Counted from the first letter of the stretch, positions 8,243-16,643 are shown. The stretch is 40,181 nt of DNA from Planctomycetota bacterium (GCA_027622275.1 JAQBZB010000050.1:1-40181), one strand, 5' to 3'. Made by a program: numbers and translations. Notes: a model not told the origin generated them from the letters alone.

Positions 8243-11200
8243 TTACCGCTCCTGTGAATCGATCAACAACTCACCGGACCCGAGCCGGTCCGCACCATGA
8301 GCTTCGACGATCGCGCGGAAACTCGACGGGCGCGGCGGCAGGTTGAAGTACACGGTCGCTTGACCTGATTCGTCGGCCATGAAGAGCGGGTGCCAGAAGA
8401 TCGTGCTCGAAGACTGGTCGGTCGCGGGAATGCTTGCTCGGGCATCATAGAACCACTTCGCGTACTCCCGCCGTAGAAAACCTCTCTCATTGACATCCGC
8501 AAAGGGCATGGGTTGCTCGGCGAGCGCGATGCGTCCTCCGCTCAATGCATCGGCCGTAGGCTGCGGCATCTTTGGGTTCGGGGCCGCCTCGGATCGGGGC
8601 TGTGCATCGGGAAGCGCCGCTTTCTTCTTCTCCATGTTCACCGACAACTCCGCGGCACCTTCGGGGACCGCGGTCTCAGCCTTTCCCCTCAGTTGTTCCC
8701 CCGGCGCAGCATCGCCAGGAGCCGGTTCGGGAGCAGCCTCGTATCGCGCGGAAGGTTTCGATGCGATCGGCTCGCCAGCCAGCGGCACATCGGGCAAAGT
8801 TGCCGCGTCGTCGGTCTGGAACATGAAGGTATCGGCCCGCTTGGAGTCTGCATTTTCGCTCAACATTTCCGCGTCTTGGGCAGCGATTGCTGTCTCGCTT
8901 TCGGCGAACGCGCCCGCCACTTCGCCATCCACTAGCGCGGCGTCGCTGACGGTTCGGTCGAGGCGAGACGATTTCATCGGCAGGCTGAGCGCACCAACCA
9001 ACAGAGACACAACAGCAACCGCGCCCGCGAAGATTCGCAGCGAACGATTGCTTGATACCCGACGCAAACTGGCGGCACCGACCAACACCAGCAGGACGAC
9101 GCTGGCGATGATAATCGATGACGCGAGAGACTTGCCGCCGGATGACGTGGCACTTGCCGATCGAGTTGAATGTCGAAGTACGCTTTGACGAATGTCGACC
9201 GTCGTTGCCGTGCTTATCGGAACCGCCGCCTCTTCGGCCCAAGCCACCGACCGATAACGCCAACTTGCGTCGTTTTCCTCGAACGGCAAACCGTTTCCTC
9301 CGCCGCCAAATCCTCCTCCGCCGCCGGCTTGCGCGAGCTGCGTCGCCGGAACTTGTGTGAAGCGACGCCAGCCTTGTGTTCCGAGCAACGAATCCAACGC
9401 GGCGACACTTTCCGAATCGTCCGACAAGTAGAAGTTTGCATCTTCCAACTGTTCGGGTGAATCAAGCTCTGTCAACAAATGAAAGTAGGTCGGCATGCGT
9501 ATCGATTTGTCGTCGGCGAGATTCAAGACGGCATCGTCAACGATCGCGATCCCCAGCACGGCCGGAACGGGAGCCTTGTTTTCGTCTCGCACGGCCAGAT
9601 CGAGTTGGACCGATTGTCCCGGTGCAAAGGTCTCCGCGTCGGGTGTGAGCCGCACATCAAGCCTTTGGCCGACGCGGCGATAGACCAGGCGTTCCGCGAC
9701 GGGTGTCGGCGGCGTGTGAGCGGCATCGAAAACCGTCAGCCGGATGACGCCTTGGGCCTGCCCAGGCAACGTAATCTCACCACGAAACGTAGCGAACCTA
9801 GTGTTATCCGTAGAATACCGGTCGTCATTAAGAGTCTGCTGTCCAATCATCGCGCCGCGACAATACGCGGCCACAATCAATGGTTCCACCGGATAAACCT
9901 GATGCACCGTGAACGCGATCGGGGCATTCGCGTTGAACACACCCGCACCTGTTTCGATCGTCGTGAAGCACACGGGCGAAGTCGTAGGAAGCGGGATCTC
10001 CTTGGTAACGCCGGCCGGTCTTTCGATGATTAAACGGTACGTTTCATTGAAAATGGGCGTCAACGAGAAGACGCCTCTTCCTTCGTGGGCGGTGATGACT
10101 TCCGTGATCTCTTGGTTGTTCGAATCGACGATCCGTCCCTCGATGTGAGCCGGCTTGCCGAGCGGGTCGCGACCATAGAAGTAGACGCGACTCGGCAGTT
10201 CCGCCGCGAGATCTCCTCCCTCGGGATAAAAGTCGACGTTGACTTTGCCGAGATTGATCGGGATCTCCTTGGTAATCGTCTCGGCGGGAGTATCCCCTTC
10301 CTGCACGGTCACGCTCACGCTTGCTTCACCGCGCTCGATCGATGCGGGCAGGACCAGCGAAAACCGCGAGTTGCCTCCGGCATCGGTTTTTGCCTCGGGA
10401 GCGGCGAGCGGTAGCCCGTCGAGCGTCGCTTGAACCTGAAGCGGCAGCTCCGCTAACGGTTCACCGGCGACACGCTTGACCGAAAAATCAACATCGACTT
10501 GATCGCCGCTGGTGTAACTGTCTTGAGCCAACTCCAACTTCTTGAGCAATCTCGGAGCGGCATAGCGGCGGACTTGAAAATCACGCCACTCGTCGCGGAA
10601 CAGATTGTCTGGATTGCTCACGATCAGCGTGTACGTCCCGTCCGGCAAGTCGCTTGGCAAAGCGAACGCACCGCTGCCGACACCATGCTCGGTCGCGACG
10701 AGGTTCGTCGCCCCCTCAATCTGCTCGTCACTGGAATTGACGATCTCAAACGAAGTGCTGAGTTCCCGTTCCGCCCGCAACCCAAAACGCGACAGGGTGA
10801 CCGAACGGTAGAAGAGGCGTTCGCCTGGTTGGTACAACGGGCGATCCATCCGCAGGTAAGTGGCGAACCGCTCGGGACTAGCTTCCAGTGCTCGAAGAAT
10901 CGGCGCGGGGGAATCATCCGCGGTCGCGACTTCCAAACGCGAGGCGTCGCGGGCCAGTGAGGCGTCAACTTCGAATCGAGCGACCCCTGATTGATCGGTC
11001 GAGGCCGAGTCTTGCCAGCTGACAACTCCGTTCGTATCGTAGACTCGATAGTTGAGCGTCGTCGAAACCGGCGTACCCGCTTGGTTCTCAACCTGAATCG
11101 AGAATGGACTACTTGCCTCGGCGTTCAGTCTGGAGGGGCCGGTCAACACGACTTGAAGCGGCGCGATCGTCGTCATGGCGACCGACGTCAGGTTGTTGTG

Positions 11201-11551
11201 GTTTGGCCGGGATGGCAACCACAACGACGACCCGACCAAGCAAATCAACGCACTCGCCGCGATGCCGAGGCACCAATTCGAAAGTTTGCGAGAAGCATGT
11301 GCAGGCCGAGTCTTCGAGCCCGGCTGTAGTTCGCCGCTCGCTGCTTCACCTCCGTCGGGACGAATCCACGCGACGGTCGGCATGTCGAAGCGGGCCGCCC
11401 GGCCAACGAGATCACACTGCAACTTGACCTTCGCATACGCGCGAGCCACGTCCGGATCGGAAGTGATCCGCTCGCACAAGGCGTTCGCCTCGTCCTCGTC
11501 CAAGAGGCCGTAAACGAATTCCATCAGTTGTTGTTGCAAGTCTTCGTTCAT
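8243..11551 (-). CDS. Anti-sigma/alpha-macroglobulin (MG2) membrane fusion protein
   Basis: This is a 1102-aa mosaic. Residues 1-60 (LMEFVYGLLDEDEANALCERI) resemble the helical sigma-binding head of RskA/ECF anti-sigma factors, without a zinc motif. A membrane helix follows at 91-112. Residues from about 130 to 700 are beta-rich macroglobulin domains, including an MG2-type segment with DRPLYQPGERLFYR near 235. A Gly-rich linker (GGGGFGGGGN) and two further hydrophobic segments (SLASSIIIASVVLLVLVGAA and an adjacent one) occur before a low-complexity stretch. The C-terminus has the start of an A2M domain (STIFWHPLFMADESGQATVYFNLP) and then ends. No thioester Cys-x-x-Gln motif or complement-like end is present. 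The ECF sigma gene lies upstream on the same strand. I infer a transmembrane signalling protein that senses envelope events and holds the sigma factor. Confidence 0.82.
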   Translation of the reverse strand: MNEDLQQQLMEFVYGLLDEDEANALCERITSDPDVARAYAKVKLQCDLVGRAARFDMPTVAWIRPDGGEAASGELQPGSKTRPAHASRKLSNWCLGIAASALICLVGSSLWLPSRPNHNNLTSVAMTTIAPLQVVLTGPSRLNAEASSPFSIQVENQAGTPVSTTLNYRVYDTNGVVSWQDSASTDQSGVARFEVDASLARDASRLEVATADDSPAPILRALEASPERFATYLRMDRPLYQPGERLFYRSVTLSRFGLRAERELSTSFEIVNSSDEQIEGATNLVATEHGVGSGAFALPSDLPDGTYTLIVSNPDNLFRDEWRDFQVRRYAAPRLLKKLELAQDSYTSGDQVDVDFSVKRVAGEPLAELPLQVQATLDGLPLAAPEAKTDAGGNSRFSLVLPASIERGEASVSVTVQEGDTPAETITKEIPINLGKVNVDFYPEGGDLAAELPSRVYFYGRDPLGKPAHIEGRIVDSNNQEITEVITAHEGRGVFSLTPIFNETYRLIIERPAGVTKEIPLPTTSPVCFTTIETGAGVFNANAPIAFTVHQVYPVEPLIVAAYCRGAMIGQQTLNDDRYSTDNTRFATFRGEITLPGQAQGVIRLTVFDAAHTPPTPVAERLVYRRVGQRLDVRLTPDAETFAPGQSVQLDLAVRDENKAPVPAVLGIAIVDDAVLNLADDKSIRMPTYFHLLTELDSPEQLEDANFYLSDDSESVAALDSLLGTQGWRRFTQVPATQLAQAGGGGGFGGGGNGLPFEENDASWRYRSVAWAEEAAVPISTATTVDIRQSVLRHSTRSASATSSGGKSLASSIIIASVVLLVLVGAASLRRVSSNRSLRIFAGAVAVVSLLVGALSLPMKSSRLDRTVSDAALVDGEVAGAFAESETAIAAQDAEMLSENADSKRADTFMFQTDDAATLPDVPLAGEPIASKPSARYEAAPEPAPGDAAPGEQLRGKAETAVPEGAAELSVNMEKKKAALPDAQPRSEAAPNPKMPQPTADALSGGRIALAEQPMPFADVNERGFLRREYAKWFYDARASIPATDQSSSTIFWHPLFMADESGQATVYFNLPPRPSSFRAIVEAHGADRLGSGELLIDSQER

Positions 11552-11947
11552 TGAAATCGGAAAGTGTCGAGTGGCTGGTGATTCCTCAGTTGAGTATCGA
11601 GCGGGTTTGGAACATCATGTTTCTGTCCCCAACGAGCTTGCCTCGTTGGAACAAAAGATTAGCGAGTTAGAAACGCTCGTGACGAATTTCGAGACTCCAA
11701 CGGGCTCGTCCCGTTTGGTGAATGAGATTCGGTGCAACCGCCGCGTCGGTTCACCGACGTGGCGTCGAAGAATCTGATTCACCCACGAGGCAAGCTCGTG
11801 GTGGTCTTGGGTCTTCATCGTCATTGTTCTAACCAGCTAATCTTTGGTTCCAACGGGGCCAGCCCGTTGGGGACCATGGAACATGCAAGACGACAGCTAT
11901 CTCACGGCCCATGCACAATGTCACGCGCCGTTCGACACTTCCTCTCC
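11552..11947. repeat. 396-base gap holding a cluster of five short hairpins
   Basis: There is no gene here. Five small palindromes are spaced through it: 11629-11649 (8-bp arms, loop CTTGC), 11697-11718 (one bulge), 11740-11763, 11783-11801 (loop GCAAG) and 11850-11870 (loop GCCAG). Most share the form CCAACGRG-loop-CYCGTTGG, and the fourth is nearly the reverse complement of the first. They lie in the transcribed gap between the ECF sigma gene and the macroglobulin fusion gene. Confidence 0.75.
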
Positions 11948-12490
11948 TTACTCTTCTTCCGCCAGGGCTGCTCGTAACTTCGTCAGTGCAAGTCGCATCC
12001 GAGTCTTCACCGTGCCGAGCGGAATGTCCGCGGCTTCGGCAATCTCCTCATACTTCAATTGGCCGTTCTGACGCAACAGGAACACTTCCTGCTCCTCGCC
12101 GCGCAGACCGCGAATCGCATCGCTCAGCCGCTGCAGCTGCTCGTTACGGGTCGCGATGGCCACCGGACCCGCATCCATACTTTCCACAATACTCTCGTCT
12201 TCGGGCAGTCCTTGTCGTTTGCGTCGCCACGCGGTCTGCCGCAGATCTCGCCCGGTATTCAGAGCGATGCGGAAGATCCAAGCCTTGAGGTTCTGTACCC
12301 CCGAGACTTGGTCCTTGTGGCGCCAACATTTGACAAACGTCTCCTGCAAGGCGTCGCGAGCGTCCTCGATGTTGCCGACCAGGTAATACAAGGTCCCCAG
12401 CAACTCGCTTTGGTATTGCGCGAAGGCATTCTCGAGCTTACCGCAATCGGTATCTCGTTGGGCCTTCGGCTGGCGAGCAACTTCGGTCAC
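11948..12490 (-). CDS. ECF RNA polymerase sigma factor
   Basis: This 180-aa sigma-70 family protein has only regions 2 and 4. Region 2 covers about residues 22-90 (YYLVGNIEDARDALQETFVKC and LKAWIFRIALNTGRD). Region 4 covers about 118-172 (LRGEEQEVFLLRQNGQLKYE, then IPLGTVKTRMRLALTKLR, the -35 recognition helix). A short acidic tail follows. The macroglobulin fusion with an anti-sigma-like N-terminus is the next gene on the same strand, so the two probably form a sigma/anti-sigma pair. The intervening hairpin cluster could set their relative expression. The start at 12490 gives a normal family N-terminus; no strong Shine-Dalgarno is seen. Confidence 0.92.
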   Translation of the reverse strand: MTEVARQPKAQRDTDCGKLENAFAQYQSELLGTLYYLVGNIEDARDALQETFVKCWRHKDQVSGVQNLKAWIFRIALNTGRDLRQTAWRRKRQGLPEDESIVESMDAGPVAIATRNEQLQRLSDAIRGLRGEEQEVFLLRQNGQLKYEEIAEAADIPLGTVKTRMRLALTKLRAALAEEE

Positions 12491-12814
12491 GAGGGACGCC
12501 TCTTCGCTGAATTAGACGAGCCGGTGAACCTGGCGGATTCACCTATCAGGAGTTTTTAGCAGAAAACCCCCTCATATTCAGCACTTAGGGCCGGCAAATC
12601 GGGTAGAAATGGGGGACGCGTCTACTCTAATAACGCCGATCTTGTCGTTTTGTTAGCCGCGAGAGGATAATAAGCGGCGAGAATTTCAGTTCGAAGCAGG
12701 TTCGTCAAGCAGAATGAAACGAATTGGAGGCGTTGTAGAGGTCAGGTGTCAGAGGTCAGAGGTCAGCTAATTCAGGCGGACCTCTGACCTCTGACCGCTG
12801 ACTTCTCACCAACC
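12491..12814. other. Divergent intergenic region between two ECF sigma genes
   Basis: The 324-base gap must hold promoters for both sigma genes. I see no confident -35/-10 pairs, and ECF promoters would not look like the housekeeping type. The right end holds the palindrome at 12748-12795. Confidence 0.5.
12748..12795. repeat. 17-bp inverted repeat built from GAGGTCA units, in a sigma-gene leader
   Basis: Arms 12748-12764 and 12779-12795 are perfect reverse complements (GTCAGAGGTCAGAGGTC type) around a 14-base loop. Each arm is itself a tandem of GAGGTCA. The structure ends 19 bases before the ATG of the second ECF sigma gene, so it would fold directly upstream of the ribosome-binding region. 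Confidence 0.75.
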
Positions 12815-13450
12815 ATGTGGCCAACTGAGGACAAGACCGAAGAGCTGTTGCTCGGTGCCAAAAACGGCGACGACGACGCTATCAATCGCCTGATCGATCG
12901 GCATCGCGGTGCGGTCTTGCGGATGGTCCAGCTGCGTCTGGACCAGAAGATTCGCCGCCGAGTGGCTGCCAGCGACGTCGTCCAGGACGTCATGATCGAC
13001 GCCAGCCGCCGGTTGCAAGAGTACATCGCCAACCCGGTCATGCCGTTTCATCTGTGGCTCCGGCACATCGCGAAAGACCGCATCATCGACGCGCATCGAC
13101 GTCATCGCGGCTCGCAAAAGCGCTCCGTCGACCGCGAACAGGGGTTGGCCGTTCCGGGAGCCGACGATCATTCCACAATGGACCTTGCCGCTCATCTGTG
13201 CGATGGCGAACTAACGCCCGCGGCTGCCGCGACGCAACGCGAGATGGCCCAACGCGTCGAAGCAGCCATCACCGAACTCGGCGAGCAAGACGGCGAGATC
13301 ATCATCATGCGGCATTACGAACAGCTCTCGAACCAGGAAGTCGCGCAGGCACTCGGGCTGAGCGAACCGGCGGCGAGCATGAGGTATCTTCGCGCCGTGA
13401 GGCGATTGCGCGAGATGCTGACCGGCGATCAAGGCGGTGCCGACGCATAA
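12815..13450 (+). CDS. ECF-like sigma factor of the planctomycete kinase-linked type
   Basis: This is a 211-aa sigma-70 family protein. Region 2 spans about residues 10-95 (LLLGAKNGDDDAINRLIDRH, RRRVAASDVVQDVMIDASRR, FHLWLRHIAKDRIIDAHRRH), a linker follows, and region 4 is at about 140-200 (LGEQDGEIIIMRHYEQLSNQ, then VAQALGLSEPAASMRYLRA). Planctomycetes often encode this type next to a Pkn2-like Ser/Thr kinase, and a kinase does follow on the same strand at 14415. A toxin-antitoxin pair on the other strand separates the two here. No clear ribosome-binding site is visible, and a hairpin repeat lies just upstream of the ATG. Confidence 0.9.
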   Translation: MWPTEDKTEELLLGAKNGDDDAINRLIDRHRGAVLRMVQLRLDQKIRRRVAASDVVQDVMIDASRRLQEYIANPVMPFHLWLRHIAKDRIIDAHRRHRGSQKRSVDREQGLAVPGADDHSTMDLAAHLCDGELTPAAAATQREMAQRVEAAITELGEQDGEIIIMRHYEQLSNQEVAQALGLSEPAASMRYLRAVRRLREMLTGDQGGADA

Positions 13451-13473
13451 CACGAAAACAACCGACGAGCCGT

Positions 13474-13992
13474 TTAATCTTGCTCTGCCGGAATCGACCC
13501 CAATGGCAAAAACATCGTTTTCGGAGCGGGTCGGTCTCCTAATTCTCCCTGGATCACTTGCAGACTCTCGAACCCAAACTGTTCGTAGAACGCAACGGCT
13601 TCAGGCTTCGCGTCCACAAGCACTCCGCAACATCCCGCAAGCTTTGACATTTCATGTGCGATGTGAAATGCCGCACGTAGTAGCCGTTTTCCAACCCCTT
13701 GCCCTTGCGCCGACTTGGCAACTCCTAAGCGGGCTATACGGAGAGCAGGCAAAGGATACTTTGGTAAACGCTTGCGTAAACGGTCAGGCAGATCTTCAAC
13801 GACGATTGATGTCGCTGCAACCGTCACGTATCCGAGGAGTTCGAGCTGCTCGACCGCAACGTAAGTGGTTCCGACATAATGACGAAACTGATTCTGCCCG
13901 GCATAGTTTTGAAAAAAACGATCGAGATCGACATTGCCGGAAGCGAATGCAGTACGGTCGTCCTCCGGTCGCAACCTGCGGACCTCAATCAT
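13474..13992 (-). CDS. GNAT-family acetyltransferase toxin (TacT/AtaT-like)
   Basis: This 172-aa protein matches the toxin branch of the GNAT acetyltransferases, which inactivate charged tRNAs by acetylating the amino acid. It has the typical N-terminal pattern VDLDRFFQNYAGQNQ, the YVAVEQLELLGYVTVA strand, LPKYPLPALRIARLGV, the acetyl-CoA loop QGQGVG (96-101) and the C-terminal VDAKPEAVAFYEQFGF with the conserved catalytic Tyr136. The start overlaps the last 8 bases of the RHH antitoxin gene, the usual order for these modules. The target tRNA cannot be predicted. Confidence 0.88.
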   Translation of the reverse strand: MIEVRRLRPEDDRTAFASGNVDLDRFFQNYAGQNQFRHYVGTTYVAVEQLELLGYVTVAATSIVVEDLPDRLRKRLPKYPLPALRIARLGVAKSAQGQGVGKRLLRAAFHIAHEMSKLAGCCGVLVDAKPEAVAFYEQFGFESLQVIQGELGDRPAPKTMFLPLGSIPAEQD

Positions 13993-14254
13993 CGAAGAGC
14001 GCCTTCATAGCGTCTGTCGGTGCCGAAGGTTTTTCGATCCGCTCCAGCAATCGCTGGCCTGCGTCCTTCGACAACTTCACCACGGGCGGGATCAAGATGT
14101 CCGCGGGCAATTCTTCCAAAAACCCAAGATGATGTAAGATCGCCGATTCAATGAGATGCGACTTCTTGACGCCGAACGCTTTTGTGTACGCCTCCATGCG
14201 TTCCTTTGTCTCGATCGAAATGTTCGCGGAGATTTGAGTCTTGGAAGCGGTCAT
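13985..14254 (-). CDS. Ribbon-helix-helix antitoxin of the GNAT toxin
   Basis: An 89-aa protein from the ATG at 14254 (the frame is open further upstream). Residues 5-45 look like a ribbon-helix-helix DNA-binding domain (TQISANISIETKERMEAYTK, AFGVKKSHLIESAILHHLG). The C-terminus (LSKDAGQRLLERIEKPSAPT, then DAMKALFDD) matches the toxin-neutralising tail of DUF1778/TacA antitoxins (LS...LL..P..P...L..L). It comes first in the operon and overlaps the toxin by 8 bases. Self-repression of the promoter between 14254 and 14414 is expected from the family. Confidence 0.85.
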   Translation of the reverse strand: MTASKTQISANISIETKERMEAYTKAFGVKKSHLIESAILHHLGFLEELPADILIPPVVKLSKDAGQRLLERIEKPSAPTDAMKALFDD

Positions 14255-14414
14255 CACTTGTCGTCCAAAAGCGTCTGAGAGCTGGCTTCGTGTAGCCTCT
14301 ACATTATTGTAGATTTTTCTACCTGAGAAACAAGCGAATGAAACTGAGTCTCTTGTGTGCAATGATCCGGCACATCGCAATTGCGAGCCAGTTCGTCGGT
14401 GTCAGGACGAATCC

Positions 14415-16061
14415 ATGAAGAACGAACCGAACACTGAACGCGACGAACGACTAGCGCTACTGTTGGCCGATCTAACGGATCTCGCGCACGACGGGCAACG
14501 TGTCGATATCGCTGCAGTTTGCCAGGAGTATCCTGATCTCGCCGACGAATTGCGCGAGCTGTGGGGCGCGGTGATGATAGCGGATGCGGCGGGAAGCAGT
14601 GATCTGCACGCGACGTTGTCGTCGGACTCGGCGCGCGACGCGCCGACCATGTCGTTCGAGCTGCCGTGTCGTTTTGGTGACTACGAATTGATCGAAGAGC
14701 TTGGCCGCGGCGGTATGGGGATCGTCTATCGCGCTCGACAGATCAGCTTGAATCGCGAACTTGCCGTGAAGATGATTCTGCAAGGCCAACTCGCTTCGCC
14801 GGCCGATCGTGAACGCTTTCAAGCCGAAGCGGAATCGGCGGCGCGGCTCGATCATCCCGGCATCGTTCCCGTTTATGAAGTTGGCGAGATCGATGGCCAG
14901 CCGTACTTCAGCATGAAATACGTTCGCGGCGAGACGCTGACGCAGCGGCTCACCGAAGGGCTCGTCTCGCCCAAGGAAGGCGCGAAAATCCTTGCCGCTG
15001 TCGCGCGTGCGATCCATTACGCGCATCGGCAAGGCGTGTTGCATCGCGACTTGAAGCCGTCCAATATCCTGATCGATGACGATGGCCAACCGCATGTGAG
15101 CGATTTTGGGTTGGCCAAACGCGTGCAAGAAGCCGAGAGCCTGACTCGAACCGGCGCGATCCTGGGCACACCGGCGTATATGGCACCCGAACAAGCAGCC
15201 GGAGCGCGCGGTGAGGTTGGTCCGGCGAGCGATGTCTTCAGCCTGGGCACAATCCTGTATCAGATGCTGACCGGCAAGCCACCGTTCCAAGCGGCTTCGC
15301 CCGTCGACACGATTCTCATGTTGCTCGAACAAGATGTCGTCCCGCCGCGCGTGGTCAACCCGCGCGTGGACCGCGACCTGGAGATGATCGCGTTGCGTTG
15401 CCTGCAAAAACCGATCGACCTTCGTTACGACAGCGCCAGCAGTTTGGCGGATGATCTGGAAGCGTATCTCAACGACGAGCCGATCTCCGCTCGCAGTGGA
15501 CGGTTTAGGCAAGTCCTCTCGCAGATGTTTCGCGAAACGCATCATTCGGTCGTGCTGGAAAACTGGGGCTTGCTGTGGATGTGGCACAGCCTGGCCTTAT
15601 TCAGTGCCAGCGCGCTGACCAATGTGTTGCAGTGGATGGACGTGGACCGGTGGATCTACATGGCGTTGTGGACGATGGGGATTTGGGTCTGGGCCGGCGT
15701 GTTCTGGTGGCTGCGAAGAAGAATGGGGCCGGTGACGTTTGTCGAGCGGCAGATCGCCCACGTGTGGGCAGCCAGCATGGCCGCGATCGCCGGGTTGTTC
15801 TTCGTCGAAATGTGGCTCGGGCTGCCGGCGCTGACACTGTCGCCGGTTTTGCCGCTGATCGCCGGGATGGTTTTCGTGATTAAAGCCGGCATCCTGAGCG
15901 GAACATTTTATCTGCAAGCGGTCGCCCTCTTCGCGACGTCGCCGCTGATGGCCTGGTTTCCCGAAGTCGGTCATCTGATTTTCGGGACCGTGTCCGCCGC
16001 CTGCTTCTTTTTTCCAGGGCTGAAGTACTACCGTCAACGCATCGCGGCCGAAGCGAACTGA
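14415..16061 (+). CDS. Pkn2-like Ser/Thr protein kinase with C-terminal membrane domain
   Basis: This 548-aa kinase starts at the ATG at 14415; the frame is open from 14355 but the first 20 codons look non-coding. Residues 10-60 match the short helical head found before planctomycete kinases (LADLTDLAHDGQRVDIAAVC, EYPDLADELRELW). The kinase domain has the G-loop GRGGMG (97-102), ATP-binding Lys119, catalytic HRDLKPSN (Asp212, Asn217), DFG (Asp230), and GTPAYMAPEQ. From about residue 395 there are six hydrophobic segments, a polytopic membrane domain instead of the usual WD40/TPR sensor. With the ECF sigma factor at 12815 it probably forms a kinase-linked sigma module. Confidence 0.93.
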   Translation: MKNEPNTERDERLALLLADLTDLAHDGQRVDIAAVCQEYPDLADELRELWGAVMIADAAGSSDLHATLSSDSARDAPTMSFELPCRFGDYELIEELGRGGMGIVYRARQISLNRELAVKMILQGQLASPADRERFQAEAESAARLDHPGIVPVYEVGEIDGQPYFSMKYVRGETLTQRLTEGLVSPKEGAKILAAVARAIHYAHRQGVLHRDLKPSNILIDDDGQPHVSDFGLAKRVQEAESLTRTGAILGTPAYMAPEQAAGARGEVGPASDVFSLGTILYQMLTGKPPFQAASPVDTILMLLEQDVVPPRVVNPRVDRDLEMIALRCLQKPIDLRYDSASSLADDLEAYLNDEPISARSGRFRQVLSQMFRETHHSVVLENWGLLWMWHSLALFSASALTNVLQWMDVDRWIYMALWTMGIWVWAGVFWWLRRRMGPVTFVERQIAHVWAASMAAIAGLFFVEMWLGLPALTLSPVLPLIAGMVFVIKAGILSGTFYLQAVALFATSPLMAWFPEVGHLIFGTVSAACFFFPGLKYYRQRIAAEAN

Positions 16062-16071
16062 GCAGCCAAGT

Positions 16072-16147
16072 AGGTCACGCTCGCCGAGCGTGACCTTGCC
16101 GCACTCAGGGGTTCCGCGTGACAGGTCACTTCCGGCGGAAGTGACCT
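16072..16147. repeat. Two adjacent hairpin repeats (AGGTCAC type) after the kinase
   Basis: Hairpin one has arms 16072-16083 and 16085-16096 with a minimal loop; hairpin two has 11-bp arms 16123-16133 and 16137-16147. Both start AGGTCAC and end GTGACCT, and the outer GTAGGTCAC/GTGACCTAC ends also pair. They follow the kinase stop by 11 bases and may cap its mRNA. There is no T-run. Confidence 0.75.
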
Positions 16148-16238
16148 ACTGGGACTTCCGGGCGTTTCGCGTTACATTGACAAGCAACTGGGAACTTCGA
16201 ACTCCAACTTGCATGATCCAACAGGAAAAGTAACTGCG

Positions 16239-16631
16239 ATGAGTGATGCAAAGGTGCGTGGCGTTGTCCACCTGATCGAAGAAACAAAAACGTACGGGCA
16301 GAATGGGTTTCGCAAACGGCTCGTTGTCCTGGAACAAGATAACGATCGGTTCACGAACTATATTCCTGTCGACTTCATCCAAGATGCGTGCGATTCGGTC
16401 GACGATCTGAACGTCGGCGACGAAGCCGAAATCACGTATCGCCTGAGCGGCCGGAAGTGGCAGCGCGACGCGGGTAGCGAAGTGAAGTTCTTCCTGAACG
16501 CCGAGGCGACCGCATTCAAGGTGCTGGGTGGCAACGCATCTTCCGCGCGGAATTCCAGTCCAGCGGACGACACCGATCCAAACGCCGGACTTGCGGAAGC
16601 CGCGTGTGGCGAAGAAGACATCCCGTTCTAG
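16239..16631 (+). CDS. DUF3127 family protein with SSB-like acidic tail
   Basis: A 130-aa protein matching DUF3127 (KVRGVVHLIEETKTYGQNGF, then RKRLVVLEQ, then the pattern YIPVDFIQDACDSVDDLNVG, DEAEITYRLSGRKW). The fold is probably a small OB-like barrel. The C-terminus is disordered and ends EEDIPF, very like the DDDIPF tip by which bacterial SSB recruits repair and replication proteins. I start at 16239 because AGGAAAAG lies about 9 bases upstream; an upstream in-frame ATG at 16209 lacks this. DNA binding is plausible but not shown by the sequence. Confidence 0.82.
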   Translation: MSDAKVRGVVHLIEETKTYGQNGFRKRLVVLEQDNDRFTNYIPVDFIQDACDSVDDLNVGDEAEITYRLSGRKWQRDAGSEVKFFLNAEATAFKVLGGNASSARNSSPADDTDPNAGLAEAACGEEDIPF

Positions 16632-16643
16632 TCCGGATTGTTC

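Noticed and set aside
6979-8346. 455-codon plus-strand open frame across the PHP gene
   Set aside because: The opposite strand carries clear PHP metal motifs, a signal peptide and a ribosome-binding site; this frame has no recognisable protein features.
11571-11947. CRISPR array from the repeated hairpins at 11.6-11.9 kb
   Set aside because: Units are palindromes with variable arms and irregular spacing, in both orientations, with no direct repeats, spacers or cas genes.
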